Part shown: positions 1-7,498 of the stretch, piece after piece
Numbering within the stretch: the first letter of the stretch is position 1
Layout of the letters: each line of letters opens with the position of its first letter
Assembly (NCBI GenBank): GCA_025210485.1
Contig: JAOARN010000028.1
Location: 1 to 43,972, forward strand
Direction of reading: 5' to 3'
DNA length: 43,972 nucleotides
Source of the DNA: Marinifilaceae bacterium
GTDB taxonomy: Bacteria; Bacteroidota; Bacteroidia; Bacteroidales; Marinifilaceae
Translations under genes and position numbers: made by a program
The notes under the pieces: model-generated
What the model was told of the DNA's origin: nothing
The model's database searches: none
What the model saw: the letters and a program-made list of their open reading frames with translations, nothing else

Positions 1-113
1 AACTCTTGAGTGTATAATTTATTCTCTAATTCTTTTTGGGAAATGGATCCTAATTCAAAGTAATCTAAGATTCCTTCTGGCAAAACGTATTTAAGTAAAT
101 TATTATCTAACAT
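1..113 (-). CDS. ISAon1-like transposase, N-terminal ORF (partial, cut by window edge)
   Basis: An ATG at 111-113 on the minus strand opens a frame that runs off the left edge of the window, giving 37 complete codons. The protein begins MLDNNLLKYVLPEGILDYFE and continues with Ser-Gln-Lys-Glu and Leu-Glu-Asn-Lys segments. The pattern LLK-x-LPEGILDYFEL is typical of the short N-terminal ORF of ISAon1-type insertion sequences in Bacteroidota, which is normally followed by the catalytic transposase ORF; that part would lie outside the window. The G-rich stretch near 194-206 (aaagggggtgtcg) could mark the element's outer end, but the other end is not visible, so boundaries and target duplication cannot be tested. 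The family assignment is from recall of the motif. Confidence 0.6.
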   Translation of the reverse strand, partial: MLDNNLLKYVLPEGILDYFELGSISQKELENKLYTQE

Positions 114-244
114 ATCGAAATTCTGATTATATTTTTATCAATACAAATATATACTGTTTAACTCAATACCCAAAATTTACCGCTGACCCAAAAGGGGGTG
201 TCGAAAAATGCAGGGTGATTTCTTTATAACTTTTGCATAGGCTA

Positions 245-278
245 ATAGTAGGGACGCACGGCCCTGCGTCCCTACTAT
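245..278. repeat. Palindromic intergenic hairpin (tagtagggacgca type)
   Basis: The arms atagtagggacgca (245-258) and tgcgtccctactat (265-278) are perfect reverse complements around a 6-base loop. The element is much GC-richer than its surroundings. Similar gggacgcacgg...ccgtgcgtccc hairpins are scattered in intergenic DNA of many Bacteroidota. It is probably a small non-autonomous mobile repeat. No poly-T follows, so it is a poor terminator candidate. Confidence 0.7.
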
Positions 279-390
279 ACAAATTGCACAAACAATGTAA
301 TTTTGCAAAAATAATACTATTCCAAGATTAGTAATCACTAACGAACCTCCGTATACCAGAATTGCTTGGTTTATGCTGAGCTTGCCGAAG

Positions 391-451
391 TATCGAGTAG
401 TGTGAGAGGCTCATTCCATCAGTTATCTTCTGGTGGGATGGGCTACTCGAT
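391..451. repeat. Inverted-repeat element with gagcttgccgaag motif
   Basis: The sequence tatcgagtag (391-400) is mirrored by ctactcgat (443-451), with partly complementary sequence in the roughly 42-base loop (ccatca against tggtgg). The preceding gctgagcttgccgaag (374-389) is a motif common in dispersed intergenic repeats of Bacteroidota. This looks like a second small palindromic repeat next to the insertion sequence remnant. A short minus-strand frame across 423-614 overlaps it but lacks an ATG start and family resemblance. Confidence 0.5.
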
Positions 452-1126
452 CGTCATATTTCTTGAAAGGGTAATTGGATAGAGGCAGTTTTTCAGCCCA
501 TTTATCTCCAAATACAGCAAAAGGATATGTAGTTATTCCTTTCATTGCGTGGTTTGCATCGGCCATTATAAATTGTGTTCCATTTGCTAAAGCATAGAAT
601 TTCCCTATTCTCAATGCTTTGTTTGAGATTCCTTAATATATTTTAAATTTGTATTACAAATGTAGGCTCAAAAGCAAGGCAGTACTAAATGCAAATTACG
701 GATAGTTAAACACGATTTACTTAATCGGGATTTTTGAATGGTTGAAAGTTTTTAAGGTCTTGTTGTTATGAAGAATAAGATAGGAGGGTTGTAGTTGCTA
801 ATTTGTTGCTTTAGGTTTGTTTCTTCGAATGTCTAGGATGGTTTGAGATATAGAAGATAAATATATTTACTCTTGTATCAAACTTATGTTTTTTACAAGA
901 ATATGTTGTTTCCTTTTTTGATCTAAAATATATCTTTATGATTTTCGTTTATACGATTTCAATTCAAGTGTAGGGGTTCAATTAGTCTTAGGTTTTTTAT
1001 ATTTTGGATTATTCCAAATGAAAACCACTATAATAAATATAATTTATTCCATCTTTACTATAGTGATTAATTAGGAGAGTAGATCTTTCTATTGGTTATG
1101 ATAAAGTATTTGGACTTAGTTTTAAT
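452..1126. other. Gene-free stretch
   Basis: No convincing coding frame, RNA gene or long repeat is visible here. The sequence is T-rich and lies downstream of the minus-strand DUF1444-like gene. A nested AT-rich hairpin (cactata at 1026-1032 with tatagtg at 1059-1065) lies about 60 bases past that gene's stop codon and could end its transcript, but it has no clear U-tract. Confidence 0.5.
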
Positions 1127-1759
1127 CTAATCAAGTGGAATAATTCCATCAATTTCTCCATTTTTAACAATAAATAATGCATCAATAATTGGCGCATTGC
1201 CATAAGAATCGTCATTCCATACGTTTTTGTGAAGCCCAATAAAAGTATTAAGTAATTCTTTATCTTCATTTTTTGAAGTAATCATCATGCATCGGCGACG
1301 AGGAATGGAAACGAATAATTCGTCTGCTTTTAATAGCTTGTGAGCTTTCATCATATGCTTTTGACATAAGATCTTTTCACTACTAAAATCCTGCCCAGAC
1401 GCAAAAAGAACTCTGTTGTCTAAAGCTGATGATATTTCAAATTCTTGGTCTATAGTTTCTAAATTGTCGTATGCTTCTGTTATGATTTTATTTGGGTCTT
1501 TGCCCTCTATATCTGCTGGTGTGAGAAATACAAAATTTGTAGGAGCATCGTATCCAAATGCCAGTACTAATTCAGGATTCTCTTGAGTTCCATATAATGT
1601 TTGTTTGACTGCGCCTGCTTTAATGCCAACCCAATCACCAGGCTTTAAAATCGGATATATCTTGTTGATTTGTCCAGATTCAATTTGTGCTACTTCTTCT
1701 TCAAGCTTATTGTCAGCTTCTGGATTGGCTTTTCCAAATATTCTTTTTAGTAGTCCCAT
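1127..1759 (-). CDS. DUF1444-like cytoplasmic protein (hypothetical)
   Basis: A 210-residue protein with no signal peptide or membrane segment, starting at ATG 1759-1757. Residues 1-30 are charged (GLLKRIFGK followed by a Glu-rich helix). The central part holds PGDWVGIKAGAV and a VLAFGYDAPTNFVFLTP strand pattern. The C-terminal half has SSEKILCQKHMMKAH, a SIPRRRCMMITS segment and an IDALFIVKNGEIDGIIPL ending. The order of a domain about conserved Asp/Leu strands followed by a 'probable substrate value' strand resembles DUF1444 (YtpQ-like) proteins, whose function is unknown. It stands alone, with 288 bases to the next gene upstream. The coding call is strong; the family assignment is moderate, from recall of the fold pattern only. 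Confidence 0.6.
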   Translation of the reverse strand: MGLLKRIFGKANPEADNKLEEEVAQIESGQINKIYPILKPGDWVGIKAGAVKQTLYGTQENPELVLAFGYDAPTNFVFLTPADIEGKDPNKIITEAYDNLETIDQEFEISSALDNRVLFASGQDFSSEKILCQKHMMKAHKLLKADELFVSIPRRRCMMITSKNEDKELLNTFIGLHKNVWNDDSYGNAPIIDALFIVKNGEIDGIIPLD

Positions 1760-2047
1760 TTTTTTGTGTTGTTATGATAATAATCTAGTTTTGTCTTTTT
1801 CTGGTAATAATGATTCGATATAATATTAGATTTTTTTTTCTATATACAACAGAGGTCTTATTTCTATTGTTTAACATGTGTATTGTTATATGATCTATAA
1901 GGTTTTATATTTTGTTATTTTTTTAAGATGAACAAAAATATAAATTTTTATTTAAATTATCATAAATAATTATGAAGATTTGGAATCACACAAGTTTTAC
2001 TTGATAAGCTTATTATTTTATTAAATTTAAATAAAGGGGTAGATTGT

Positions 2048-2791
2048 TTAATCTGCAATAGTTTTTTCCCTTTTTGTCCAAATCATCAATATTGCAATCC
2101 ATATAGCAACTGAAGCTCCCAGTATAATAAGCTTATTGGTTCCGGATATTCCTTCTGTTAACAAACCATTAAACATCATTATATTGATAATCATATGAAA
2201 ACAACTAGCAGCAATTATTGACTTTGTAGAATCTATAATTTTGCCTATTCCCCAACTTCCAAATATCATCCATCCTAAGAATTGTAGATTAGCTAATAAA
2301 TCAGCATTGGTCAGAAATGATAAATGCCATAAATACCATAAAGAACCGATTAATACGACTCTTTTCCATTCCTTTATTTCCTTGAGTTCGTCTTGTAAGT
2401 ATCCTCTCCAACCTATTTCTTCGGAGAAAGCATAAATCAGCGTTGCTATACCGCCTATTATCCCAAATAAATGTTCATTGATATTATTTGAATTGTGTAC
2501 ACCGAAAATCCCAAGAAGTGCAATTGGGATTAGCATCATAATAAGACTCCATTTGCTTGATGTTCCCGATAGGCTATAAGATAATTTTCTCTCTTTTTTT
2601 AGAAGAGACATAGAGATTAAAGCTCCAATTAATAATCCAACTGCTCCTAAGGGAGATGTTAATAATATTTCTATTGCAGTTAATTCTTTATTTGGCTTAA
2701 CTATGTTTAATATATCAAGTCTAAATATATTTGACAGACTTATTCCGATTAAATAAAAGATTGAAATTCTGATAAAGCTCTTCTTAGTCAT
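2048..2791 (-). CDS. CPBP family intramembrane glutamic endopeptidase
   Basis: A 247-residue polytopic membrane protein of the CAAX-protease and bacteriocin-processing (CPBP/Abi, Rce1-like) family. Motif 1 is EEIGWRGYL at residues 124-132, carrying the catalytic Glu pair and Arg (EExxxR). Motif 2 is LWHLSF near residue 160. Motif 3 is FHMIIN near residue 202, supplying the membrane-embedded His residues. Hydrophobic segments flank all three motifs and a last one precedes a basic C-terminus (WTKREK). Bacterial members cleave or process membrane peptides, and some give self-immunity to bacteriocins; the substrate here is unknown. It is transcribed alone on the minus strand, 191 bases downstream of the LysR gene end. 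The start is ATG 2791-2789; all three motifs are intact. Confidence 0.88.
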   Translation of the reverse strand: MTKKSFIRISIFYLIGISLSNIFRLDILNIVKPNKELTAIEILLTSPLGAVGLLIGALISMSLLKKERKLSYSLSGTSSKWSLIMMLIPIALLGIFGVHNSNNINEHLFGIIGGIATLIYAFSEEIGWRGYLQDELKEIKEWKRVVLIGSLWYLWHLSFLTNADLLANLQFLGWMIFGSWGIGKIIDSTKSIIAASCFHMIINIMMFNGLLTEGISGTNKLIILGASVAIWIAILMIWTKREKTIAD

Positions 2792-2982
2792 TGGGTAGAT
2801 TTTTTTCGGTTAGCATTATTAAATGTTGACTAATATAATAAAGAACAAGCAAAATACAATAAAAAATATTATGTCCGAATATATCTAAGTGTTTTTCTAT
2901 ATCTAATTTTATGCTTTAATTGCATATTGGATTTGTAAAGATGGTTTATTGAAATTTATGAAGATTTTACATTAATCTAAAG

Positions 2983-3879
2983 TCAGGTTTGCTTTTTTGT
3001 GAAGATATCCAATAAGCACATTATTTGATCTATATAAACTGAGTTTTTACGATAGGCGAAATAAATCTGATTGCATATTTTTTTATCTCCTTTCCACAAT
3101 AATTGAATTTCGTTTTTTTGAATAGCTTCTTTGCCAAGAAAGTCAGGAATGATTGCTACACCTGTTCCATACTTTAAACTATTTACTATTGATATGAAAT
3201 TTGGCACTATATAATTCTGTCTGAAATTTGGATTGCTAGCAAAATTCGAATTCCAAAATCGAACAAAATGCTCATTGTCACTTGAGGCTCCATACCATGT
3301 TTGCAATAAAAGATGCTCTATAAGATTATCCTTGTTATTACTTTTAAGTATATCTTCAAATGCTGATTTATCTATATCTTTACTGCCTACTAAGACAATG
3401 GTTTCCTTCATTATTGGAATATATTCAATTCCTTTTAAATCTGTTTTATGAGGTGTAATAATTACATCATTTATGCCTTTCTTTAATTCATCCAATAGGC
3501 TTTGATATCCAGAGAATCTATTTACTAGATTAAAATTTAATCTATGCAAGTGTTGTTCTAATTCGGTTTGAAAAGTCTCAAAGCACATTCCTATTGTAAT
3601 TGTAGCTATATCATCATCCTTACTTCTTTGAAATTGTTGCTCAATATCAGTTAAGTTGTTGATGGAATCTGTTATAGCATTGTATAATTGCTTGCCTTTT
3701 TCGGTAGGAATCATTTTTTTTGAAACACGATCAAATAGCTTTCCACCCACATAGGCTTCTAATGAACTAAGATGTAGACTTACTCCAGGTTGAGAAATAA
3801 AAAGCTTGTTGGCAGTAGCTGTCAAAGTGCCAAGCTCATATATAGTTTTAAAACTACGAAACCATTCTAAATTTACCAT
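2983..3879 (-). CDS. LysR family transcriptional regulator
   Basis: A 298-residue regulator of standard LysR length. Residues 1-60 form the winged helix-turn-helix: WFRSFKTIYELGTLTATANK, then LFISQPGVSLHLSSLE and a GGKLFDR wing, with the usual TEKGKQLY helix after it. Residues of about 90-290 form the periplasmic-binding-like effector domain with the expected alternating strands (TITIGMCFET, DVIITPH, TIVLVGS, VAIIPDFLG). The ligand cannot be predicted. A TATATTTG box on the minus strand at 3900-3907, about 20 bases before the ATG, resembles the Bacteroidota -7 element, although no good -33 element is seen. Upstream there is no divergent partner; the nearest gene (4164-4667) is on the same strand. 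Confidence 0.92.
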   Translation of the reverse strand: MVNLEWFRSFKTIYELGTLTATANKLFISQPGVSLHLSSLEAYVGGKLFDRVSKKMIPTEKGKQLYNAITDSINNLTDIEQQFQRSKDDDIATITIGMCFETFQTELEQHLHRLNFNLVNRFSGYQSLLDELKKGINDVIITPHKTDLKGIEYIPIMKETIVLVGSKDIDKSAFEDILKSNNKDNLIEHLLLQTWYGASSDNEHFVRFWNSNFASNPNFRQNYIVPNFISIVNSLKYGTGVAIIPDFLGKEAIQKNEIQLLWKGDKKICNQIYFAYRKNSVYIDQIMCLLDIFTKKQT

Positions 3880-4095
3880 CGTCTATTATTTTAATAATAC
3901 AAATATATGATTTGTATTACTTTTGTAAAGTAAAATCATTATTTATTTTTGTGTAATAAATTTAAATCAAACTAAACCTCTTTCAACAAGTTTAATTTTA
4001 AAACCAATTATTGTAAATTGTTTAGTCGTTTTAGTAAGGATTATGCATTAACTGAATTACATTCCGAAATGTATATTATTTTTATCTAAGGCAAA

Positions 4096-4140
4096 AAAAA
4101 TCTCCCTCAATGAATGAAGTTTTCATTAAGGGAGATTTTT
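4096..4140 (-). terminator. Rho-independent terminator of the AraC-membrane protein pair
   Basis: The stem aaaaatctccct (4096-4107) pairs with agggagattttt (4129-4140), and tgaa/ttca extends the stem around a short loop. Read on the minus strand it ends in a run of T (complement of the A-tract at 4093-4100), placing it about 25 bases past the stop of the 4164-4667 gene. Confidence 0.85.
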
Positions 4141-4163
4141 ATTTAGGCTTATATTTATTTGTA

Positions 4164-4667
4164 TTATAATTTATTGAGAAATTTGTCTATTTCTTCTAGG
4201 TATATTCTGGCTCTTTCTTCGGCAAAATGATCAATAAAAAAAGTCATTAAACCAAGAATTATTAATGCCAAGCTAATTGATTTCCATATTGGAGATGATA
4301 ATAATACAAATAAAACGGCACCCGTAATTAGCATTATTAGTGCAGTAGGATAGGTGATTTTGAAAATCTTGTCGAAATTTTCAACTCTTATTTTCTCAGC
4401 TTTTGCAAAAAATACAGGATTGGATTTATATTCTTTTTGATATTCTATTATTCGTTTCTTATTGGTGTATACTCCCGAAAAACTCATAAAAAAAGGAATA
4501 ATGCCAACTATTAGGATAGGCCAAAACATTGCTTTTGCATTAGCTGTATTCCCAAAACACCAAAATAAAAATGCTGAAATAGTAATAACTAATCCAATAA
4601 AACCCATAATTAGAGCTTCCTGTATTTCTCCTTTTGTCCAATTGATAGTGTAATCTATAAACTCCAT
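4164..4667 (-). CDS. Four-helix membrane protein coupled to an AraC regulator
   Basis: A 167-residue protein with about four hydrophobic segments: residues about 17-38 (ALIMGFIGLVITISAFLFW), 48-66 (MFWPILIVGIIPFFMSF), 108-128 (YPTALIMLITGAVLFVLL) and 130-148 (ISLALIILGLMTFF). A charged stretch with YTNKKRIIEYQKEYKSNP lies between helices 2 and 3, and the C-terminus is a charged helix (EERARIYLEEIDKF). No known family was recognised. It starts only 4 bases after the stop codon of the AraC gene, so the two are almost certainly co-transcribed and translationally coupled. This context suggests that the regulator and the membrane protein act in one response. A hairpin terminator follows. Confidence 0.8.
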   Translation of the reverse strand: MEFIDYTINWTKGEIQEALIMGFIGLVITISAFLFWCFGNTANAKAMFWPILIVGIIPFFMSFSGVYTNKKRIIEYQKEYKSNPVFFAKAEKIRVENFDKIFKITYPTALIMLITGAVLFVLLSSPIWKSISLALIILGLMTFFIDHFAEERARIYLEEIDKFLNKL

Positions 4668-4671
4668 AATA

Positions 4672-5580
4672 TTAGTTTAAGTTTCTGTATTCTAATGCGG
4701 TTTGTCCAATTTTGTTTTTAAATAATCTGCTAAAATATTGAGGATATTCAAATCCTAATTCGTATGCTATTTCCGAAACTGTACGGTTCGAATTCAGAAG
4801 CATATGCTTAGCGAGTTCTATTATGTGATAATGAATATGTTCCAAAATACTTTTTGAGCTAGCTTTTCTGATTAGGTCGCTCAAATAATTTGGAGATAAA
4901 TTTAGTTTGTCTGCAAAGTATTGTACTTTCGGAGTTCCAAGTTCAAGTTGTAGCTTGTCTTCGAAGTATTGTTCTAATAATTGAGAGAATTGACTCATAA
5001 TGCAGGAATCAAATCTTTTGCGAGTGATGAATTGCCGATTATAGAATCTTTTCGAATAATTTAAAAGTAATTGTAAATTGTCTACAATAATTTCCTCGCT
5101 AAAATCGTCAATATTCGAGTCCAATTCAATCTCGATTTGATCCAATATTGATTCTATTAAATCTCTTTCTTTTGATGATATATGAAGAGCTTCGTTTACC
5201 TGATATTTAAAAAAATTATATTCTTTAAATCTCTCCCATATGGGAAATGTACGAATCAAATCGGGATGGAAAAATAAAGACCAACCTTCATTTATTTCAG
5301 TATTTTCTTTATATTGATAATCAACCACCTGTTCCGGTTCGATATAAACCAAAGATCCTTCTTGGTAGTCGTAAGTTTCTCGTCCGTATTTAAGTGAGCC
5401 GCTTTTTTGGCTTTTATAAGCTATTTGGTAAAAATTACAAATTACTTTGTTTATTGGAATGTCTCCACTGAAGGATGTTTTGCTAAAATCAACAATTGCA
5501 ATCAAAGGGTGTTTTGGTCCTGAAATACCCATAATATCATACAAGTCGCTTATACTCGATATTTTAAGAAATTCATTCAT
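4672..5580 (-). CDS. AraC family transcriptional regulator (copy 1)
   Basis: A 302-residue regulator. The N-terminal 160 residues form a cupin-like sensor domain with KYGRETYDYQEGSLVYIEP and a WSLFFHPDLI motif. The C-terminal 100 residues carry two helix-turn-helix motifs: VQYFADKLNLSPNYLSDLIR and VSEIAYELGFEYPQYFSRLF, followed by the family signature FKNKIGQTALEYR. It is clearly paralogous to the regulator at 23986-24897 along its full length (shared GSLx, FHPD, NEALH, RQFITR and NLSxNYLSDL motifs). It leads a two-gene unit with the membrane protein 4 bases downstream, and it is transcribed away from the Fic-like gene at 6031, with 450 bases between the starts. It could regulate either side; this is not shown by the sequence. 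Confidence 0.92.
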   Translation of the reverse strand: MNEFLKISSISDLYDIMGISGPKHPLIAIVDFSKTSFSGDIPINKVICNFYQIAYKSQKSGSLKYGRETYDYQEGSLVYIEPEQVVDYQYKENTEINEGWSLFFHPDLIRTFPIWERFKEYNFFKYQVNEALHISSKERDLIESILDQIEIELDSNIDDFSEEIIVDNLQLLLNYSKRFYNRQFITRKRFDSCIMSQFSQLLEQYFEDKLQLELGTPKVQYFADKLNLSPNYLSDLIRKASSKSILEHIHYHIIELAKHMLLNSNRTVSEIAYELGFEYPQYFSRLFKNKIGQTALEYRNLN

Positions 5581-6030
5581 ATATAAGTCACAATTTTATT
5601 TCAGTTAAGATTATACTTCGTTTTATCCATATGAGGGAAGAATATTATTTTTTTTAATTGATTTCATAATTTAGATTTATAGACTTTCACAAAAATAGAA
5701 TCATTCATTTCGAATTTAGTATACAAATTATCTGATAAAGGATATAATTCTACGATAAGAATTGAAATTTTTAAAAAAATAGAACTGTCAATAGTGATTG
5801 TGTACAGTCTTATTGTATTGCCCTACTTTTTTTTGAATAAATATAATTGAATAGCTGAAAACGATAAGCTTACTATTCTGAAATTTTATCTAAAGATTAT
5901 TATGGTTGGAAATGTAAAACTCCTATCATATCATAATACTTGAAGTTTTTGATAGTGATTTAGATGTGTTTTAAGAGTTCTTGTATATAATTGTATTGAT
6001 ATTTTACAGTGTATAATAATAAATCCTAGT
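5581..6030. other. Divergent intergenic region between AraC regulator and Fic-like gene
   Basis: This 450-base, very AT-rich stretch separates two divergent start codons and so must hold promoters for both. No TAnnTTTG box with a properly spaced TTTG was found; tataattg near 5990 upstream of the plus-strand gene is a one-mismatch candidate. No repeat, hairpin or coding frame of note was seen. Confidence 0.4.
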
Positions 6031-7428
6031 ATGTTTTGTTGTAATGATAATAATAGAATTCAAGGTTTGAACAACGATTATGAGAACAATAAAAATCAAG
6101 ATAAAATTAATTTATATAAGGATTTTGATACTGAGTGGGAAAATGCTAATCTATGCCGTGTTTTTATTGAAAAACTTTGTTCTGAAGCTGGTGTTAATAA
6201 TCAGCGAAGGGAGATAATAGTGAATTATTTAAAGGATATATTTAGTTTGCAGTATCATAATGAATATATATCGGATAAAAGTTTAGAAGAGTTGGTTAAT
6301 AGTCTAGCTAAAATGAAGCAGCTTGATAATTTGAAGCCTTTGATAGATTATATAAAAAGTGGCAAATATACAGTTTTAGAGAAGCTGAAAGATAAGGATT
6401 TAAATGTCAATTTGGATGAAAATTTATATGACGAATACAAAAATATAGATTTGAGTAATTTTTTATGTGATAATATAGAGCATAAAAATATATGGATGAT
6501 GTTTGTTAATTACTGTGATTTTATAAGAGGGGCAGATGCATATGAAAAAGACAAGGGAAAGTTTAAGCACTTGAATGAACCAAATTATATAGCTTCTTGT
6601 TTATTGTGTTTTCTCTTTTTTATCTATCAGTATTCGGATATTAAAAGGCCAAAGGATATTTCAAAATTTAGTTTAGATTTTAAAGTCTATAAATTTCTTA
6701 GATTTTTGATAAGATATTTTATAAGAATAGAAGAAAGGAAACAACACCCAACTATTGTTAGAGATCCTTTTTTGGATTATGTTTTTTATGGGTGGTGCGG
6801 AGATTATAAGGAAAATGATTTTAGTGTTAAAATTGTTAATTTAAAATATGAAGATATCACTAAAAATACCAGTCAAGCTTTTAATCTTAAATCATATTCG
6901 AAGAATAATTGTGATCGAGACGCTATAAGTATGAAAGATGATATTAGAAATGAATTTAAAAAGAATAAAAAATTATATAAAGATAATCCAGATATCAAAA
7001 CTTATGAGGATGTTATAACTAAAATACCTATAGGTCTTATGTATCAAAAAAGAATTTATACTTTGGCATTACAAAAAGAAGATATTGAATGGATTTTCTC
7101 TGTCATAATGCAAAGGTTTGAGGATTTAATTTCGAATCCAAATATTACCGAAAAAGAACTTAAAGAGGAGATAGATAAGCTGATATTATACTTGGAGAGA
7201 TTTCATCCTTTTTATGATGGTAATACCAGATTACACGATTTGTTAGAAAAGTTTCTGTATCTTTTTGCATTTAGGAAAATGATTTTGCATGAACATTCTG
7301 GGAAAAGATATGTAAATAACTATAATAAAACAACAACAGACGATTATACAAATAATATTAAAATAGGTCTTGCTGTATTTAAAAAATATTTACTTAAAAC
7401 AAATAAATACTCATCAGAGGAAAAATAA
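6031..7428 (+). CDS. Large unrecognised protein with a degenerate Fic motif near the C-terminus
   Basis: A 465-residue protein, rich in Lys, Asn, Asp and Ile, without signal peptide. It begins MFCCNDNN, with an adjacent Cys pair at residues 3-4, followed by a polar Asn-rich stretch to about residue 30. Most of it is predicted helical. At residues 392-400 it carries HPFYDGNTR, which matches the Fic/AMPylator active-site motif HPFx(D/E)GNGR except that the second Gly is Thr; the second Arg of GNGRxxR is replaced by Asp403. The preceding helix (LKEEIDKLILYLERF) fits the helix that leads into the Fic loop. Fic proteins transfer AMP or other nucleotides to proteins; the substitutions may reduce or change activity. 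The rest matches nothing known to me. Inference: an effector-like or conflict protein related in style to the clusters at 16954 and 29327. Confidence 0.6.
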   Translation: MFCCNDNNRIQGLNNDYENNKNQDKINLYKDFDTEWENANLCRVFIEKLCSEAGVNNQRREIIVNYLKDIFSLQYHNEYISDKSLEELVNSLAKMKQLDNLKPLIDYIKSGKYTVLEKLKDKDLNVNLDENLYDEYKNIDLSNFLCDNIEHKNIWMMFVNYCDFIRGADAYEKDKGKFKHLNEPNYIASCLLCFLFFIYQYSDIKRPKDISKFSLDFKVYKFLRFLIRYFIRIEERKQHPTIVRDPFLDYVFYGWCGDYKENDFSVKIVNLKYEDITKNTSQAFNLKSYSKNNCDRDAISMKDDIRNEFKKNKKLYKDNPDIKTYEDVITKIPIGLMYQKRIYTLALQKEDIEWIFSVIMQRFEDLISNPNITEKELKEEIDKLILYLERFHPFYDGNTRLHDLLEKFLYLFAFRKMILHEHSGKRYVNNYNKTTTDDYTNNIKIGLAVFKKYLLKTNKYSSEEK

Positions 7429-7449
7429 ATTCATGTTACTATAAGATAT

Positions 7450-7482
7450 AAAAAGCAAAACCTATATATGGTTTTGCTTTTT
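7450..7482. terminator. Bidirectional terminator between convergent genes
   Basis: The stem aaaaagcaaaacc (7450-7462) and ggttttgcttttt (7470-7482) is perfect around a 7-base AT loop, with T-runs on both strands. It serves the Fic-like gene from the left and the 3-hydroxyacyl-CoA dehydrogenase gene from the right. Confidence 0.9.
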
Positions 7483-7498
7483 ATAGTATTGAGTTATT

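Noticed and set aside
423..614. 63-codon minus-strand frame
   Set aside because: Needs a TTG start, overlaps a palindromic repeat and has no family resemblance; likely a repeat shadow.
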